Assembly (NCBI RefSeq): GCF_020509005.1
Contig: NC_063012.1
Span: 930,001 to 994,000, forward strand
Source of the DNA: Fulvia fulva
Taxonomy: Eukaryota; Ascomycota; Dothideomycetes; Mycosphaerellales; Mycosphaerellaceae
Direction of reading: 5' to 3'
Length of the DNA stretch: 64,000 bases
The notes below the pieces were generated by a model. That model was not told the origin of the DNA. It worked only from the letters and a program-made list of their open reading frames with translations, and did not search any database. This document shows, piece by piece, positions 34,336 through 48,669 of the stretch; the first letter of the stretch is position 1; each line of letters begins with the position of its first letter. Made by a program: the position numbers and the translations under genes.

Positions 34336-35656
34336 AAGGTTAGCTTATATTAGTATTACGGACTAGCGCGGACTATCTTCTACGATACGGACCTAGAACT
34401 CGATACCGGCTATCTAGACTACCTAGCTATCCGTACGATATTCGACGTAATATATTTATAGGCGCTACTAGCCCTAGAACTACGGCCTTAGTAGAAGAGA
34501 GCGGACTAGAAGGAGATTAATAAGGTACTATAAGAACAAATAACGGCCCTCGTACCGCCGGTACCCCTTCGCCTAGAGGCGGAAATCGACGCGGCGGTAA
34601 GGAGCCTATAGTAGTATATAGTAGGAGTAATCCGGGATAAGATCCCTTATACCCGACCCTCGAAGTACGCGTCGCTAGCCTAGTCGTAGGAATATATAGA
34701 CGTAGTCTATATAATAGTAGCGGCGCGGCGCCGGTAGAACGAGATAAAATAGGACGCTATATACGCCCGATACCGCCGACTAGATAACGAGAAGGGTAGG
34801 ATTATTAGGCGCTAGAGTAATACTACGTAGCATAACGCCGTCCGCGAAGTTATAGGAGACTAATATAAGGTCTAGAAGCTCGCTAGATAGGCGCGTACGA
34901 GGAAGCTAGAGACGCCGCTACTACTACTATAGTTCCTACCTATCCGTAATAGGTAACGGGTCCTCTAGGAAGCCTAGTAAGGTAGAGCCGACGCGCTAGT
35001 AGAGGCGTTCTTCCCTCCCCTAGTTACTACCCGACTCGACAATATCGAAGGCTTTATATACCTAACGGAGCTCGAGACTAGCTAAGAAGTAACGGAGGCG
35101 GAGGTACTAATAGTACTAAAAGCGGCGCTACTAGACAAAGCCCTAGGACTAGATAAGATCCCTAACCGTTTCCTTAAGTACTACCGCTAGACGCTCGCCC
35201 CGTACCTCGCGGGGCTATTTATAGTATACCTCTAGTAGTTATACGTACCGACTCCCTTCCGGTACTCGAGTATAGTCGTCCTCCGTAAGGAGGGTAAGGC
35301 TAGATACGACGTTAGGAAGGCCTACCGCCCGATAGCCCTACTTAGTACGATCGGTAAGGCGCTAGAGCGTATCGTAGCCGATCGTATCTCTAAGCTAGCC
35401 GAGGAGTACTAGCTCCTCCTAGCCGAGTAGATAGGAGCCCGACTAGAGCGGTCTATAACGACCGCTCTAGAACTCGTTACGGAATAGGTTTATATAATCT
35501 AGGTTATACGCCGATAATAGGTCGCTACCCTACTATCCCTCGATATCTCGGGGGCGTTCGATAAGGTTTCCTACGCCCGACTACTCTATAACCTCCGGGC
35601 GAAAGGTCTACCTAGCTAACTCGTCGCGTTCGTTAAGTCCTTCCTTAGTAACCGGT
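34336..35656 (+). pseudogene. LINE A ORF2 (endonuclease end and RT), unit B
   Basis: This plus-strand LINE starts in the endonuclease C-terminus (reads ARTIFYDTDLELDTG, then LDYLAIRTIFDV, near 34370-34450, corresponding to the S-D-H-L block) and runs through the linker (PSKYASLA near 34660) into the same RT blocks as 1-823. The part from 34833 on is the copy of 1-823, with one extra base near 35200 and one substitution near 35271. It is cut at 35657 by the Gypsy G LTR. The 5' truncation at the LINE D junction is typical of LINEs, but could also be a rearrangement. Confidence 0.83.
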
Positions 35657-35830
35657 TATTACGGTTTACTACTACCGTAACGTCGCGCCGCGGCTCTTCC
35701 CCGTATACTAGCGCCTTAGCGCTTCCCTATATATCTCGCGCGCTTCGCGCTTCTCTTTCGTAGTCTTACCGAACAACGCTTATTTTACGGTAACCCTATA
35801 CTATCGTCTTATAGATTACTACCCGTAATA
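35657..35830 (+). repeat. Gypsy G 5' LTR, unit B
   Basis: Identical in ends and length to 824-997. It interrupts the LINE A RT at the same codon. Confidence 0.65.
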
Positions 35831-37350
35831 GTTTGTTCGGTCCTATAAGCGGCCTATCTAGTTAGGCTAGTAGTTATAATTAAATTATACTAGTAAAGTA
35901 CGCGTTAAGGTAGGTCAAGTTTACTATAGTTACTAACCGTCGAGTCGCGCGTATAGGCGTACTAATAATAACTATAGTCGCGTAAATAAGCGTATTAGTT
36001 AAGTTAATAGATCACCTCTCTCCTTCGCGTAAAACGCGCGCCTCCCTACTCTTATAGGGCCCTTATATACCTACTAAGAGAGTAGTCTTATCTACTACGT
36101 AATAGTATAATATAGCTATACCCGGTAGTACTACTAACGGGGTGCTCTTACCTAAGCAACCTCTTTATCTAGATCTTAGTAAGTATAAGCGTTAGTCGCT
36201 CGTACGCGCTAAGCTTTTCCTAACCGTATCTACTAAAACGTAGATACTCGATAACCTAGGTATCGATACCGCCCTAGGTGCCTTCCCTTCCGACGACGAC
36301 TCGAACGTATTCGCCGCCGAATAATAAGAGATCGAGAAGGACCTACTACCTAAAGAATAGTAGTTTGCCTTAACCTCCGACCCTATTAACTTCGTATAAT
36401 TCCTCGACGAAGAATAGATCTTAGAAGAAGGAGGAATTAAGGTATATAAGATTAGAGAGTCAAGAGATAATATATCTATATAAGATAGTAAAACTAATGA
36501 TATACGCTAACCTAAGGAGTAGGCAATCGCCTTAGAGTATACTACTATTAAGAGCCTAGCCGAGTTCGCGACTCGTACTATAGTATACCCGGAGATTATG
36601 TTTCACCTCGGTCGCTAGATATAGTTAGACTTTATTACACTTTTTAACTAGGTCGAGTCCCTAAAGAAGGCTAATAAGGTTATATAGCGTAAGTACGCCG
36701 ATATAAAGAAGGAACGTAATATCGTATCCGAGAGTCTTAGTTAACTCGAAAAGAATAAGGATGTTAAGGGCCTCTTTATATTCTACTTTAATAAATACTA
36801 GAAGTATAAGAGTTAGATATAAGAACTTAAGGAAGCTAATTAGCGCCTCCGATAGGATAACGATACGCTCTTCGGATAGGTCGAGGAGTCGTAGATAGGT
36901 ATATTACCTAAGGACATCAAAGCCCTATCTAAGCGTAATTAGGCTCTAAATAAGGAGGTAGTAGAGCTTAAGGCTTAGCTAGTAGCTAAGGATACGAACG
37001 GTACTAGCGGTACTAGCGGTACTAACGGTAATAATAATAATAATTATAGTCGTTAGGTCTCCGTCTACTCCCCTCGTCGTAACGGTATTTCACGATTACC
37101 TACGCCTCCTACTTAGTAGGACCGTATAGGTAGAGGTACCCGACGAGGAGGTAGTAGAGGTAGTAGTAATAACGACGGAGATAACTCTAATAACGATAAG
37201 GGTAGAGATAATAGTCGACTACGCCGTTACCTACGCCGTAACTCCTTACGACGAGAACGCTAGGGCATACCTAGTAGTACTAATAGGGTGACTAGTAATA
37301 CCGCCGTTAGCTAGTTCACTACTATCGAACCCTCCGTTAATGTTATATAT
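35831..37350 (+). pseudogene. Gypsy G leader and gag-like ORF, unit B
   Basis: Copy of 998-2517, with the same coiled-coil stretch, Gly-Thr-Ser repeat, Asn run and basic tail. No differences were noticed. Confidence 0.55.
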
Positions 37351-40300
37351 AGATAGATAGATTTGTTATTCCCCTGTTCTAGGACCCTATCCGGCCTATA
37401 TAGGTATATATCTATTATTATATATAAAGGGAAACCCGAATAGGTGAAAACCCTTCCCGACCCCGACTACTCCTTATCTAGATTAGCTTTCCCTCTAAAC
37501 GTACGTAGTCTATATTACTACCCCGTTAGCCCCCGCTCCTAGCCGGTCTCGTCGCGCTACGCCGTATCCTCTCTTCCTATACTACTCCTACTAGGCGGTA
37601 CTGTTCTAGCTAGCCCTTCTCTAGTATCTAGTTCGTAATACGCTATAGGTCCTTAACGTTATTAAGAAGTGCCCTAATCGTCCGGTTCCTCGCCTTTACT
37701 ATCTACTCCCCCCTTCCTAGCGACTACCTCGGGTAGACGAGGAGTACGTACCGTATATTCTAGGAGTAATAGCCGTAGGGGTAGCTAGTATTCGTATATT
37801 CTAGAACCTTCCTCTATAATAGGTACCCCTAGAGGCCGATATATTCGCTTCGTAGTTAGGTTACTATACTACTCTATACCCTCGTAAGGAGGTAGTAGAT
37901 AAGCTTCGGGGGGTACTTAACCGCGGATTTCGTAGCTAACTATTCCTTAGGTTGTCCCGCTAGCTAAGGGCGTCTACTATGCCCTATAACCTAGTTATTC
38001 TACCTCTCTTTCTATAGTTGCTCTATAAACAATTTCTTACCTTCCTATTATATTACTAGCTATTCGTCTCTTACCCGGTAGTTCGGCTCGTTTCCGGGTC
38101 GAATACCCTTATACGCTAGTACTAATTCGTAAGCCCTTACGACTATACTAGCAATAACCTTCTATACTAGGTACTATACCGACTTGCCTAAGTAGGAGGT
38201 CCGTAGTCCCTAGATATATAGGTCGATCGGCGGTATAGCGGTCTCGTGCTTAAGCATCCTCGTTAGTATCGACTTATATACCCCGGTGACCTTCCTTAGG
38301 CATTGGTTTTGGATCTTCGCTAGCGGCGCGACGAGTCCCTTCGATAGGTAGGCCCTCTCGCCTAAGGACTATACTTAGCTACTATAGGTAAGGACTGGCC
38401 GTATAATAGCCGTATATAGAAGCCGTAACTACCGGAAGTCCGCGCCCTATATAGACGTAGTGAGCCTCTAGTATAATGCTATATTCTGTTTAGCTTTCTA
38501 TAATATCACCTATACGTACTTCCTCTACCGTAGCGCCGGGTCTACCTATAGTCCGAGGATCCTAAGCTGATTTACCGGGCTAGTCGTGTGCCCCTATATC
38601 TAGATAGAAGCTTATATATTATAGAACCGTGGCCGGCGCGTAAAGTGTATTAGATTGTACTTTTCTAGGGTAAACCGAGCCCCGTACCTTCTAGCCTAGT
38701 CCTCGTAGATCTTATACTTCTCTTCTAGTAGCCTATAGTTCTCCTTAGTCGAGGAAGACTACGGTAGGATGTTTATGTCGTCTACGAAGCCGCTCGTAGC
38801 GGTGTTCTAGGATTCTAGGGCTAGGAGTAGCGTCGCTATAAAGAAGAGGAATAGAATAGGTACTAGCGTTAAGCCTTACGGGATTCTAGTATAGACTACT
38901 TAAAATGGGCTTCTATACTAGCCGACTAGGATCGACGTGCTACGGTTTTAGAGGTAGGACCGTACGAAGTTGACAAGCTACTTAGGGAGTCCTTTCGACC
39001 TTAGGGTATAGAGTAGCCGCGGGTATAACACGTAGTCGAAGGCTCCCGATATGTCTAGGCTAAGTAAGGAAGCTACCTTGTCCCTATTCTTATACTAGAT
39101 AGCCTTTACCTAAGAGGTAATAAGTTCTATCGCGGATAGCGTCGATCGCTATAGGCGCGTACCTATCTAGGTGTCCGGGAGTAGGGAGTGTTCCTCTACC
39201 GCCTCGGAGAGTCTCGTTATAACTAGCTTCTTAAGCGCCTTCCTAAGAGTATTAAGGAGCGCAATTAGGCGGTACGACTTCACCTACGTATAGTCTTCCT
39301 TCTACGGCTTGCGTAGGACTACTATCGTCGATTGTTTAAAAGCTATCGGGTAGTATCCGGTCTATAGGCAGGCGTTAAAGATCGCTATAACTACTAGGGC
39401 TAGTTAATCTCTACACTTCTTTAGTAGCTCGTTTAGGATCCTATCCGGCCCCGGGGCTTTCTTCGCTAGCAACTTCCTTAGTATAGCGGCAACTTCTCCC
39501 TCGGACACCTCCTATTAGACCGCGATACTAGGGGCTAGGGGAGTAGAGCTATTTATGTCGCTTAGATAAGCCTCGACTAGGGGCGGGAAGAACTTGCTAG
39601 CTAGTAGACGCGCCTTAGCCTCGGGGTCGCTAACCGTGCTACTAGGCGATTATAGCGCTAGGATAGAGAAGGAGGGGCCCTATATAGGGTCCTATCGGGC
39701 CTATTTCGCTAGCTTCTATATCCTCTCTAGCTTACCGGCGATTTCTTCTACTATAGCCCTCTAGCCGACTACTTTCTCCCTTTATATTAAAGCTTTCTTC
39801 TATTAGTATGCCTCCCTATATACGTTCTAGGCCTCCTCGCTATAGCTGCTCGTCTATACCCGGCGGGCTCTCCTTGCTTCTCTTACTACCGTAGTGTACT
39901 CCGGCGTCTAGTATAGTTTAGACTATGTCGTTAGTTAGGTAAGCGGAACGTAAAGTGAGGTCGCTTTTCTTATTTTGTCTATTAACCCCTAGACTACTTT
40001 GTCTATCTCGTCTTTACTATTGTATTGCTACTACGCGATCTAGACTAGCCTCTTAGAGTCATCGAGGTACGCCTAGATATTAGCCTAGTAGGCCTTTCCC
40101 TAGTTTAGCTTAGGGGTTCTCGCTAGTATACGTTATATCTATGTCGTAATAGAGGTCCTAACTAGTATATAGTCTAACGACGCCTCGAGTTCATATTCGA
40201 TCCTATAGTAGGTTACCGTATAGTAGTGGCTATCTAAGATCTAGGAGAGGTCGATCGTGCCTTAGAGTCCCCCTCTCTTCTAGGTGCCTAGGTCCTTCGG

Positions 40301-42346
40301 GGTATTAAGGGCAATTACGTTACTCGCTATTAAGTCGAGTACTTCGTCGGCTATAGGGTGCGGCTATATAAGGCTTTCCTAGGAAGGGTAGTATATATTA
40401 AAGTCTCCTACTACGATGTGGCACCCTTGTCTCTTAAGCGTACTATCTAGGTGTCTATAGACCACTAGGTCGCGGCTAGACCTCGAGGCTAGCGGTTATA
40501 TATATAGGTTATATATCTAGGTGCTACCTACGTAGAGGGAGGTAATATCGCCCCCGCCTTCTTCGTCTACGTAGTACACTACCTCCTAGTCGGATTCTAG
40601 TATGTCCTTGCTAATATAGAAGTACGTACGGGGTCTACCGTCGCCTCGTAGGCATATCGTATAGCCTAGTAACTTATAGGTCGTTAGTCTCTTATAGTAC
40701 GGGTTAATCTATAGCTCCTAGATTGTAAGGACGTAGTAGACGCGCGGGTCCGCCTCGTGTAGGAAATAGTTCTAGACTATATCCTTACTATAGTTAACGT
40801 TATACTAGATAATACTAAGCGTGTCGAGGCTAGTTATTAGTATCGACAATTATTTCCTCTATATTGTCCTATGTCCTACTACCCTATACGTCCTAGTCTA
40901 CGCCTATCGGCTATATACTAAAGGGGAGCCGGGCCTAGTTAGATTCCCTCGCCGTAGCTAGTAGAGTACGTGGCCTCCCGTACGCCCTAAGTTACGTATC
41001 CTTTATATCGTTCTCGGCCCTAGGGCGCTTATACCCGACCGCCGCTAGTTAGTTCCGGTATAGGCTAGCCTTACGGTCGCCGTAGAATCTTAGGGCGACG
41101 GTTCTGTTTGTGATTGCCTTGTTTTTCGCTAGTTTCCGCTATAGGCATTCCGTACTATACGATAGGTAGTGCCCCGGACAGTTCGCGTACCGTCTCGTAG
41201 TCAATATATAGTCCCTAGATATATAGTCTCCTATATAGTACGAGTAGGCCTACTTATTTATACACGTATAGGTTTAGTGTCTATACTGTTAGCGTTTGAA
41301 GCATTAGAGGACACGAAAGGATAAGGAGTGCTTTTCTACTATCTTGAGGCTATATTGCTAGACTAGGCCTTGTTCTATTACTAGATCCGCCGCTTTCGCG
41401 TCTTATAGCTATACTATTAGCGCCGAGGCCTTCTTGCCTTCTAGCCATTTCCTATAGAGCTAAGTCGCCTCCTAGATTAGAGAGTTAAGAGTGACCGGGT
41501 TGTCCTCTTAGAGAGCGCGTAGGTGACCCTAGTTAGTTAGGTTAAACTCCTTAGGTATATCGTAGACTAGGATTATGAATTACTTCGTTAAGACCTTCGC
41601 TAATACCGTAACCTTAGATACCTACTATAGCTATACCTCTAGGTGTCTCCTAGTAGTAGTAGAGCTAGTATAGATCTATAGAGTACCGTTAGACTATTAG
41701 TTCACTACGACTACCCCTAGTTAGTTAATTCGTTAGGCGAGCTCCTTATTCGATAGCTTCGTAACTTCGGCCTAGTCTTCCTTTGCTATAATACGGATCG
41801 TAACTATATCGTACGTTAGGCGGGGGCCTAGTATCGATACCGCGACCGATGCCTAGCTATAGGGGTGTTAATTCCGGGTAGCCTTACTAATCGCCTAGGA
41901 CGTCGTCCTTATTTCTTATTACCCTCGGTAATACGACAGTATAAGCGCCGTACGTAGCTAAGTGATCATTACCTATAGAGACCGGTAAGGGAGCTAATCG
42001 TTAGTTTCTATACTTTTTACGTCCTCTATAAGTTGCTACTAGTTGTCTTAGGGGGGCTTCGCCTATAGGGCCGTAGGCGCCGTTAGTACCGTAGCCTAGG
42101 CTACTATTGCCTAGGAGTTGCCTAATGTAGCTAGGCACCTCCGCGGCGTTTGGAGCTGAAGAAACAGGGTGAAGAGAGCTTCAAGCTATCTAGATTAAAT
42201 AAGGTAGAACTCCCTTAGTCCTAGGGGCAGTAGCCTACTTTATATATCGTTAGAATAGCCTTGATAAGAGCTTTCGAATGTGTCTTGTTTTGGCGTAGAG
42301 ATCGATAAAAAAAGCTCCTACGGTAAGGTCTCCTTCTCTAGTAGTA
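37351..42346 (-). mobile_element. LINE E, unit B
   Basis: Copy of 2518-7514 with one C fewer in a C run near 37522. ORF1 zinc knuckle is at about 41145-41189, the GPD block at about 39423-39472 and FVDD at 38777-38788. All stops seen in unit A recur here, so the two copies were mutated before they were duplicated. Confidence 0.75.
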
Positions 42347-42407
42347 TCTATATATAATAATAGTAAATAGCGACTTCGATAGATTTATAAAAGGTAAAGA
42401 CAAGGAC
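42347..42407 (+). pseudogene. Gypsy G pre-RT pol fragment, unit B
   Basis: Copy of 7515-7575, ending in aggac directly before Copia C3. Confidence 0.6.
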
Positions 42408-45400
42408 TGTTAAGATGTAGCATCTTAAAGGGAGTTAACAATTAGGAAGTGATCTAGTAGCCTAAGGCATCTACGATGACTTAGCTTATAGGGAGATACC
42501 TTCTCTCCCCTTTAGCTTAGATAGACATCCAACACAATCAACACATTAGTTCCTAATATATTGCTATATACCCGTACTATTAGTCAGTTAAAGATTGATC
42601 TCTTACTCTACTCCGCTACTATCTACCCGTACCTGTTTAATAGGTTATAAGCCCGGGTTTATATAGGAATAAGAGCAACCTATATTAGTATAGGTTACTT
42701 ATATCCCTTACTATCGTAGCAGAAAACTTCTAGTAATCAGAAGTCTACCCCGTCTATCCTATTAAGGAGCTTAGTTCGATACTAAGTAATAGGTAACCTA
42801 GATAAGGACTCTATACGGCTTACTTAAAGCCAATACCTTAAAGATACTCTATAGCCAGAACTATATCGAGATACTATTAAGAAGGACTTTAAGTAAGTCA
42901 TTTAAAGCTCTGCTAGGAGAGACAGACCTATGTCCTAGCCCCGAGACCTTATACCGCTCCTTCTTTACTTTACTAAGTAGGCCTTAGTATCCACACCTAC
43001 GAACTTTCCTATTCTATACTAGAAGCCTTAGTAGGATCTAAGCTACCACTTTAGAACATATACACCTTGTTTTATTACATCTAATTTATTATAGATTTAT
43101 ACTAAAAGAAGATAGAGGAGAAGGGAGGCAAAATCCTAATTCTTAGGAGAGATAATTAGAAGAGATAGTTTAACCTTTAGAGATATAAGATAGAGAGCTA
43201 ATCAGCATTCTTTATAATTAATGACCTAATAGAAGTGTCTTTTAATAATATTAAGGGCAAGACTCTAAAACTCTAAGAAGAGGCTATAACTAAAGAGATC
43301 CTTAATACGCTAATATAGACAAGACACAATATAGTATATAACTTTAGTATCCTTAGTAGGATTATAGAAGAAGATGAATTTGAGCTTAAGGGTTTATATA
43401 AATCTAGAAGAGCTGCTAAGAAGTAGGTGTATCTCTAGAACAAGTATAGCTAGGTACTACCAACCTATATATATAAGCTTATAAAGCAATTTGTAACTTT
43501 TAAGATAAGTAAAGAGTTCACTATTAGATCTGTATAGAAACACCTAGTTTCTCTTAGAAAAAGGATTGCTAATGTTGACCTAGAGGGTCAGTATTATAGG
43601 AAAGCTAATATAAGGATGACCTAGCTCTTAATCTCACTACTACCTGACTACTATATAGCTAGGGATACCATTATAGCTTAGCTAAAGATAGATTATAAAA
43701 GGACCTTAAAGATCCTTAAAGCTTAAGAAGCTAGGTTAGATCCCTCTAAGGCTAAGTATAGTATAGTAGCTACCTAGGTCAAGCCCTTAGGTCTAGTAAG
43801 ACTACTCTCCTACCTTCTCTATAAGAAGGACTATCTGATCAAGGACTGCCCTAGTTTGCCTAAGGCAAGAAAGGTCCTTAGATCTCATTCCTAACTACCA
43901 TCTTCCCAGAATATAACACATATCAAGAAGAAGAGAACTCCACCACCTACTTCAAGGAGGACACTAAGAGAGAAGTCCTCTATAGAAGAACTTAAGAAAA
44001 TAGTAAAGAAACTTAGCTCTAACATACTGTTACTCTAGAAGAACTAGGCCTAGTCTTATACCTCTAAAGCAAAGAAGACTAGAAAAGGTTTTTCCGCCTA
44101 AGAGTCACGTAACTTATATAGCGCATCCCTAGAGACAATGTCTAATAATAATAAGTATAATGAAGTGGCTTACTCAACTATAGAAGTCTAAGGCAAGTTC
44201 CCCTCGTTAGAGTAGTTACTTAACTCCTATACTTCATCCTATATAACTGACTAAAGCTACCTCTTTAGATCTATAACTCCCTTAATAAGGAGGAAGTGGA
44301 TCAAAGTAGGAGGTGGGTTTTTATTAGCTACTTATATTAGGAATGTAGAGATAAGTAGGAGAGCTAGTAGAAAAGTTGTTTTAGAAGATGTCCTACTTAT
44401 ACCTAAGCTAGGAGTGAACCTAGTTTTATAGAACCAGTTTAGTAAGTAGTTTAGTATATAACCTCTATCATTTTCTCTTATTTCCCCCTCTAGTAAGACT
44501 GTTATCTAGACAAAGCTCCTTAGGGTGGTTCTATTTATTAATAAGATTTCACCTCTCCTATAAGAACGGGTACATTACTCATTATGTACACTACTAATAG
44601 AGAATGCCTTTGTGACTACTTAATTAGAGACCGACCTAAAGTAGTAGGAGCTTTGGTATAGAAGATTTGTACACTTTAGGAAGAATTTGCTGTAGAATCT
44701 TTATAAGGCAATAGACTTAGAAGAACCTATTCCTATCCCTAAGGATGGCTTTTACTAGTATAGAGTATGTTCAATAGTAAAGATAAAGAAGTATAAAGGC
44801 AAAGCTATAGAGAGAAGACCTAAAAGACTTGCCCTTATATCTATTAATATATATAGCCTACTACTAATCTCAAGACTAGGATTTAAATACTAGCTTGAGA
44901 TTGTTAACAACTTCTCTAGGAAGAAGTAGACCTTTCCTCTTAGGAAAAGAGAAGATGCTCTAGTTACTCTCTAGAACTAGAAGATTAAAGCAGAGAGGAA
45001 ATTATTAGCGTAGCTAAAAGCAGTAAGACTTAACAATACAAAAGAACTTATTACATTAGTGAAGTAGTAGGAGAAGGATTTAGGGATTGGGCACGAGCCG
45101 ACTAAGGCATACAACTCTCTACAGAATGGACTAGTTAAGAGGTCAATATAAACCTTAGAGGACTCTATAAGAGCAATGCTTAAAGAGGCTAAAATGCCGG
45201 TTGAATTTTGGCCTAAAGCACTAGAGGCCTTAACTTATACAAGGAACAAACTGCTAAATGGCCTAGATTACGATAGATTCAAGGTTTTACTAGATAAGGC
45301 TTTTGATAGTATTAAACCGACCATCAACTATTTGAAAGTTTAGGGATACAAAGCTGTTGTCTATATAGACATCAGATCCTAACCTTAATAGGCAAGAAGT

Positions 45401-47310
45401 AATGAGCTAATAAATAGGGGTAAAGAAGTAGTGTTTATTAGGTATATTAAAAACATAGCTAAAGCCTAGCTCTTTTAGGAACTAGACATAAGAGCTATTA
45501 AACAACATATATATATAGACTTCTTTAAGGACTAGCCTAGAGGTGATATAGGTCTTAATGTTCTAACATTAAATCTACTAAGTAGTATACTAGCTAGGAA
45601 GCCCTTAGGAAGGCAGAGAAATAACGTATCCTTAGGACAATCTACCTACTATTTAGGCGTCTATTAAAGCACCCCCGAAATAGATCAGCTAATTAAGAGC
45701 CCTAAAGTCGCTTAGCCGGGAAAGCTATTTATATAACTTCCCTAACCTCCGGAGAACGTAGGGGGATTTCAGAAAATTGATTAGCTAATTAAGAGAAGCT
45801 CCCTAGATCCCTAGGAAATAGACGTTACTAGGTCATAAGTGACGGTCCCTAAATTATCCCTTAGAAAGAGAAAGGCTAACTATAATGTTAAGGGCTATGA
45901 CATAAAACAGAAAGCCCTAAAATCTATAGTCCCTAAGCCCGAACTAACTACTAAAGTAGGAGAAGCAATAGACCTCTTAGAGAACCTTACTGCTTTTTAC
46001 TAAGCTTTCTTTATAGCTATATAATCAGTAGACAGTTTAATACTATAGGATAGCGAATTCCTAGAAGAAGTTAAGGAAATGGCCTTTGTAGTAACTATAG
46101 AAGCCATTATATATAAGTAAGAGGTCCTAATTCCGAAATCCTATAAGGATGCTATAAATAATAAGAAATAGGGACATCTTTAGAAGGAAGCAATCCAAAA
46201 GGAACTAGATGCTCTATAGAGTAACAATACCTAGGAAAATTCTGTTCTACTAAAAGGAGCAAATCTAGTTATATTAAGATAGGTCTTTAATATTAAGAGA
46301 AGCATTAGTAGAGCTATTGAAAAGTTCAAGGCTAGACTAGTTATAAGGGGCTTCTTACAGAAGTTTAGTATTAACTTTATAGAGACATTTACACCTATAG
46401 TAAGACAGGACACCCTTAGGGTGTTTATAGCTATTATGTATAAGAAGGATCTTTATCTTCACTAAGTGGATATGAACAATGCATTTATAGAAAGCACCCT
46501 CTATAAAGACATCTTTATATTACTACTACTAGGAGTTGAGCTTCTACTAAACATAGTGTTCAAAATCCTTAAAAGCTTATATAGACTTAAGCAAGTAGCT
46601 AGAGATTGGAATTAACTCTGTGTGTCGAAGCTTAGAGAGATTAGATTTATATAGTTAGAAGTAGATTTATACCTACTTATTTATAAGAAGAGGGAGATCA
46701 TAATCCTTATATATATAGATGACATCCTAATTGCTATACTAAAGTTAATAGATGTTTACTAGTTTAAAAGAGAACTTGGCAAGATCTTCAAGATCAAAGA
46801 TCTAGGTGAACCTGAAAAGATCCTTAGTATAAGAGTCATAAGGGACAGGAAGAGAGGAATCCTAAAACTTGACTAAGGACACTTTATTAGGGACAGCCTA
46901 GCTAAGATAGAAATGAACTATAAGAAGGCAGCACCTATACACTTACCTATAGACAGCTATAAGGCCCTCAAACCTTTAAGCTATATAGATAAGAGGTGTT
47001 ATAAGGCAGAGTACTAGAGTATTTATAGTACTTAGATATAGCTAGCGACAATCATAAGGCTAGATATTGCTTTTACCCTAGGAAGGATAAGCTCATTTAT
47101 AAGTGACCTATCTACCTACTATATAAAGGCTTTAAAGAAGATCACTAGGTACCTAAGATCATACCCTAATCTAGGACTTTAGATCTTAAAGTCTAGAAAA
47201 GGCCACCTTATTAGATACTATAATTCTGATTATGTAATAGATAAAGCAGATAGAGTCTTAATCCTTAGGTATGTCTTCTTCCTCTATAGGGCACCAGTTT
47301 CTTGGATAAG
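42408..47310 (+). mobile_element. Copia C3 (+), 3'-truncated, unit B left palindrome arm
   Basis: Copy of C1 with the same truncation after APVSW and the same join to Gypsy G. LTR 42408-42642, primer site 42643-42659, YIDD at 46712-46723. It differs from C1 by a TA insertion near 45509, one C-to-T near 43302 and one G-to-T near 44526. Confidence 0.88.
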
Positions 47311-48669
47311 TGTCTATTAAGTTGTTTCGTACTTATAAAGTATTCTAGCTTCTTATAATCGGAGTAGATAATAACGGGATTATTATCTATATCCTTCGTA
47401 TTCTCGAAATCGGTGTCTATATTATCGTCTAAGTTAACGGTAAGCTTAGGTCTCTATTCTTCGAAGGCGAGGACGATAGCTAATAGTTCCTTATCGTAAA
47501 TCTCGTAGTTATACCCCTATAGTAACATCTTCTTAGACATATATACTACCGGTCTCTAGACGTCTCCGTGTTTCTATAAAATTACTACCGTAGTAACGAA
47601 ATCTAAGGCATCTGTTTCGACTATAGTTTCTAACCCTAGTACGAAGTATACGAGGACCGTGTCCGTTAAGAATACATCTTTTAATCCTTAGAAGGCTACT
47701 TCGTATTCTATTATCTAAACGAATAGTATCGGTTTACTATTCTTACTAGTCTTTATTAAATTCGTAAGGGGTATATAGATTTTGGAGAAGTTCTATATAA
47801 ACCTTCGATAGAAGTTTCCGAACCTAAGGAATGCTTATATATCCTTTAGACATATTAGAGTAAGCTAGTTCTTAACTACGTCGACCTTTTCTAGGTCTAT
47901 ACGAACACTATCGACTCCTATAATAATACTAAGGTACTTCGTCTCTATTTAGTAGAACTCGTATTTGTCGATATCTAATTATAGCCGGCTTTACGTATAC
48001 GTTATAGTACTTTACGTACGTATTATATATGTTCCTTGAATGTGTCGCTAAAGATTAGGATATTATCTAGGTATACTAAATAGAAGTTATCGAGATACTC
48101 CCTAAGCGTATCGTTAATATATAATTAGAATGTTTCTAGAGTATTATATAGGCCGAAAGGCATTACTATATACTCGAATTGACTATAGCAAGTACTAAAC
48201 GTAGTTTTCTATTCGTAGCCCTCCGGAATATAAAGACGGTTAGAGGTAGAGATGACATCGAGTTTAGTAAAGTACTTCTTCCTATTTAGGCAGTTTAGCG
48301 TTTCTTAGAATAGCGGTATTAGGTATCTACTTTTGACCGTAAGGGCGTTAAGAGCTCTATAGTCGATATAGACCCGTAGACCGCCGCCTAGTTTACGTAC
48401 AATTAGTACTAGTATAGAAGCCGGGCTCGTGCTTCGTTATATCGCTCTAGATTATAGCTAATTATCGACCTACTTCTTAATTACCTTATTCTTACGAGAC
48501 GACATTACGTATAGCCGCCTAAAAGGAGGTGACTTAGTTGCGTCTTTAAGGTGTATTTTATAGTCTTTACTAGGGCGGTAAGGTAGGATCTTCGATACAT
48601 CCTAACGGTTAAAATAGTTATCGAAATCGTATAGTTCCTAGGGTAAGTAGACCTTAGTATCTTAGTCCT
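47311..48669 (-). pseudogene. Gypsy G pol RT-RNase H fragment (inverted), unit B
   Basis: Copy of 12477-13835 with the same RT and RNase H motifs, including YLDN in place of YLDD. No differences were noticed. Confidence 0.8.
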
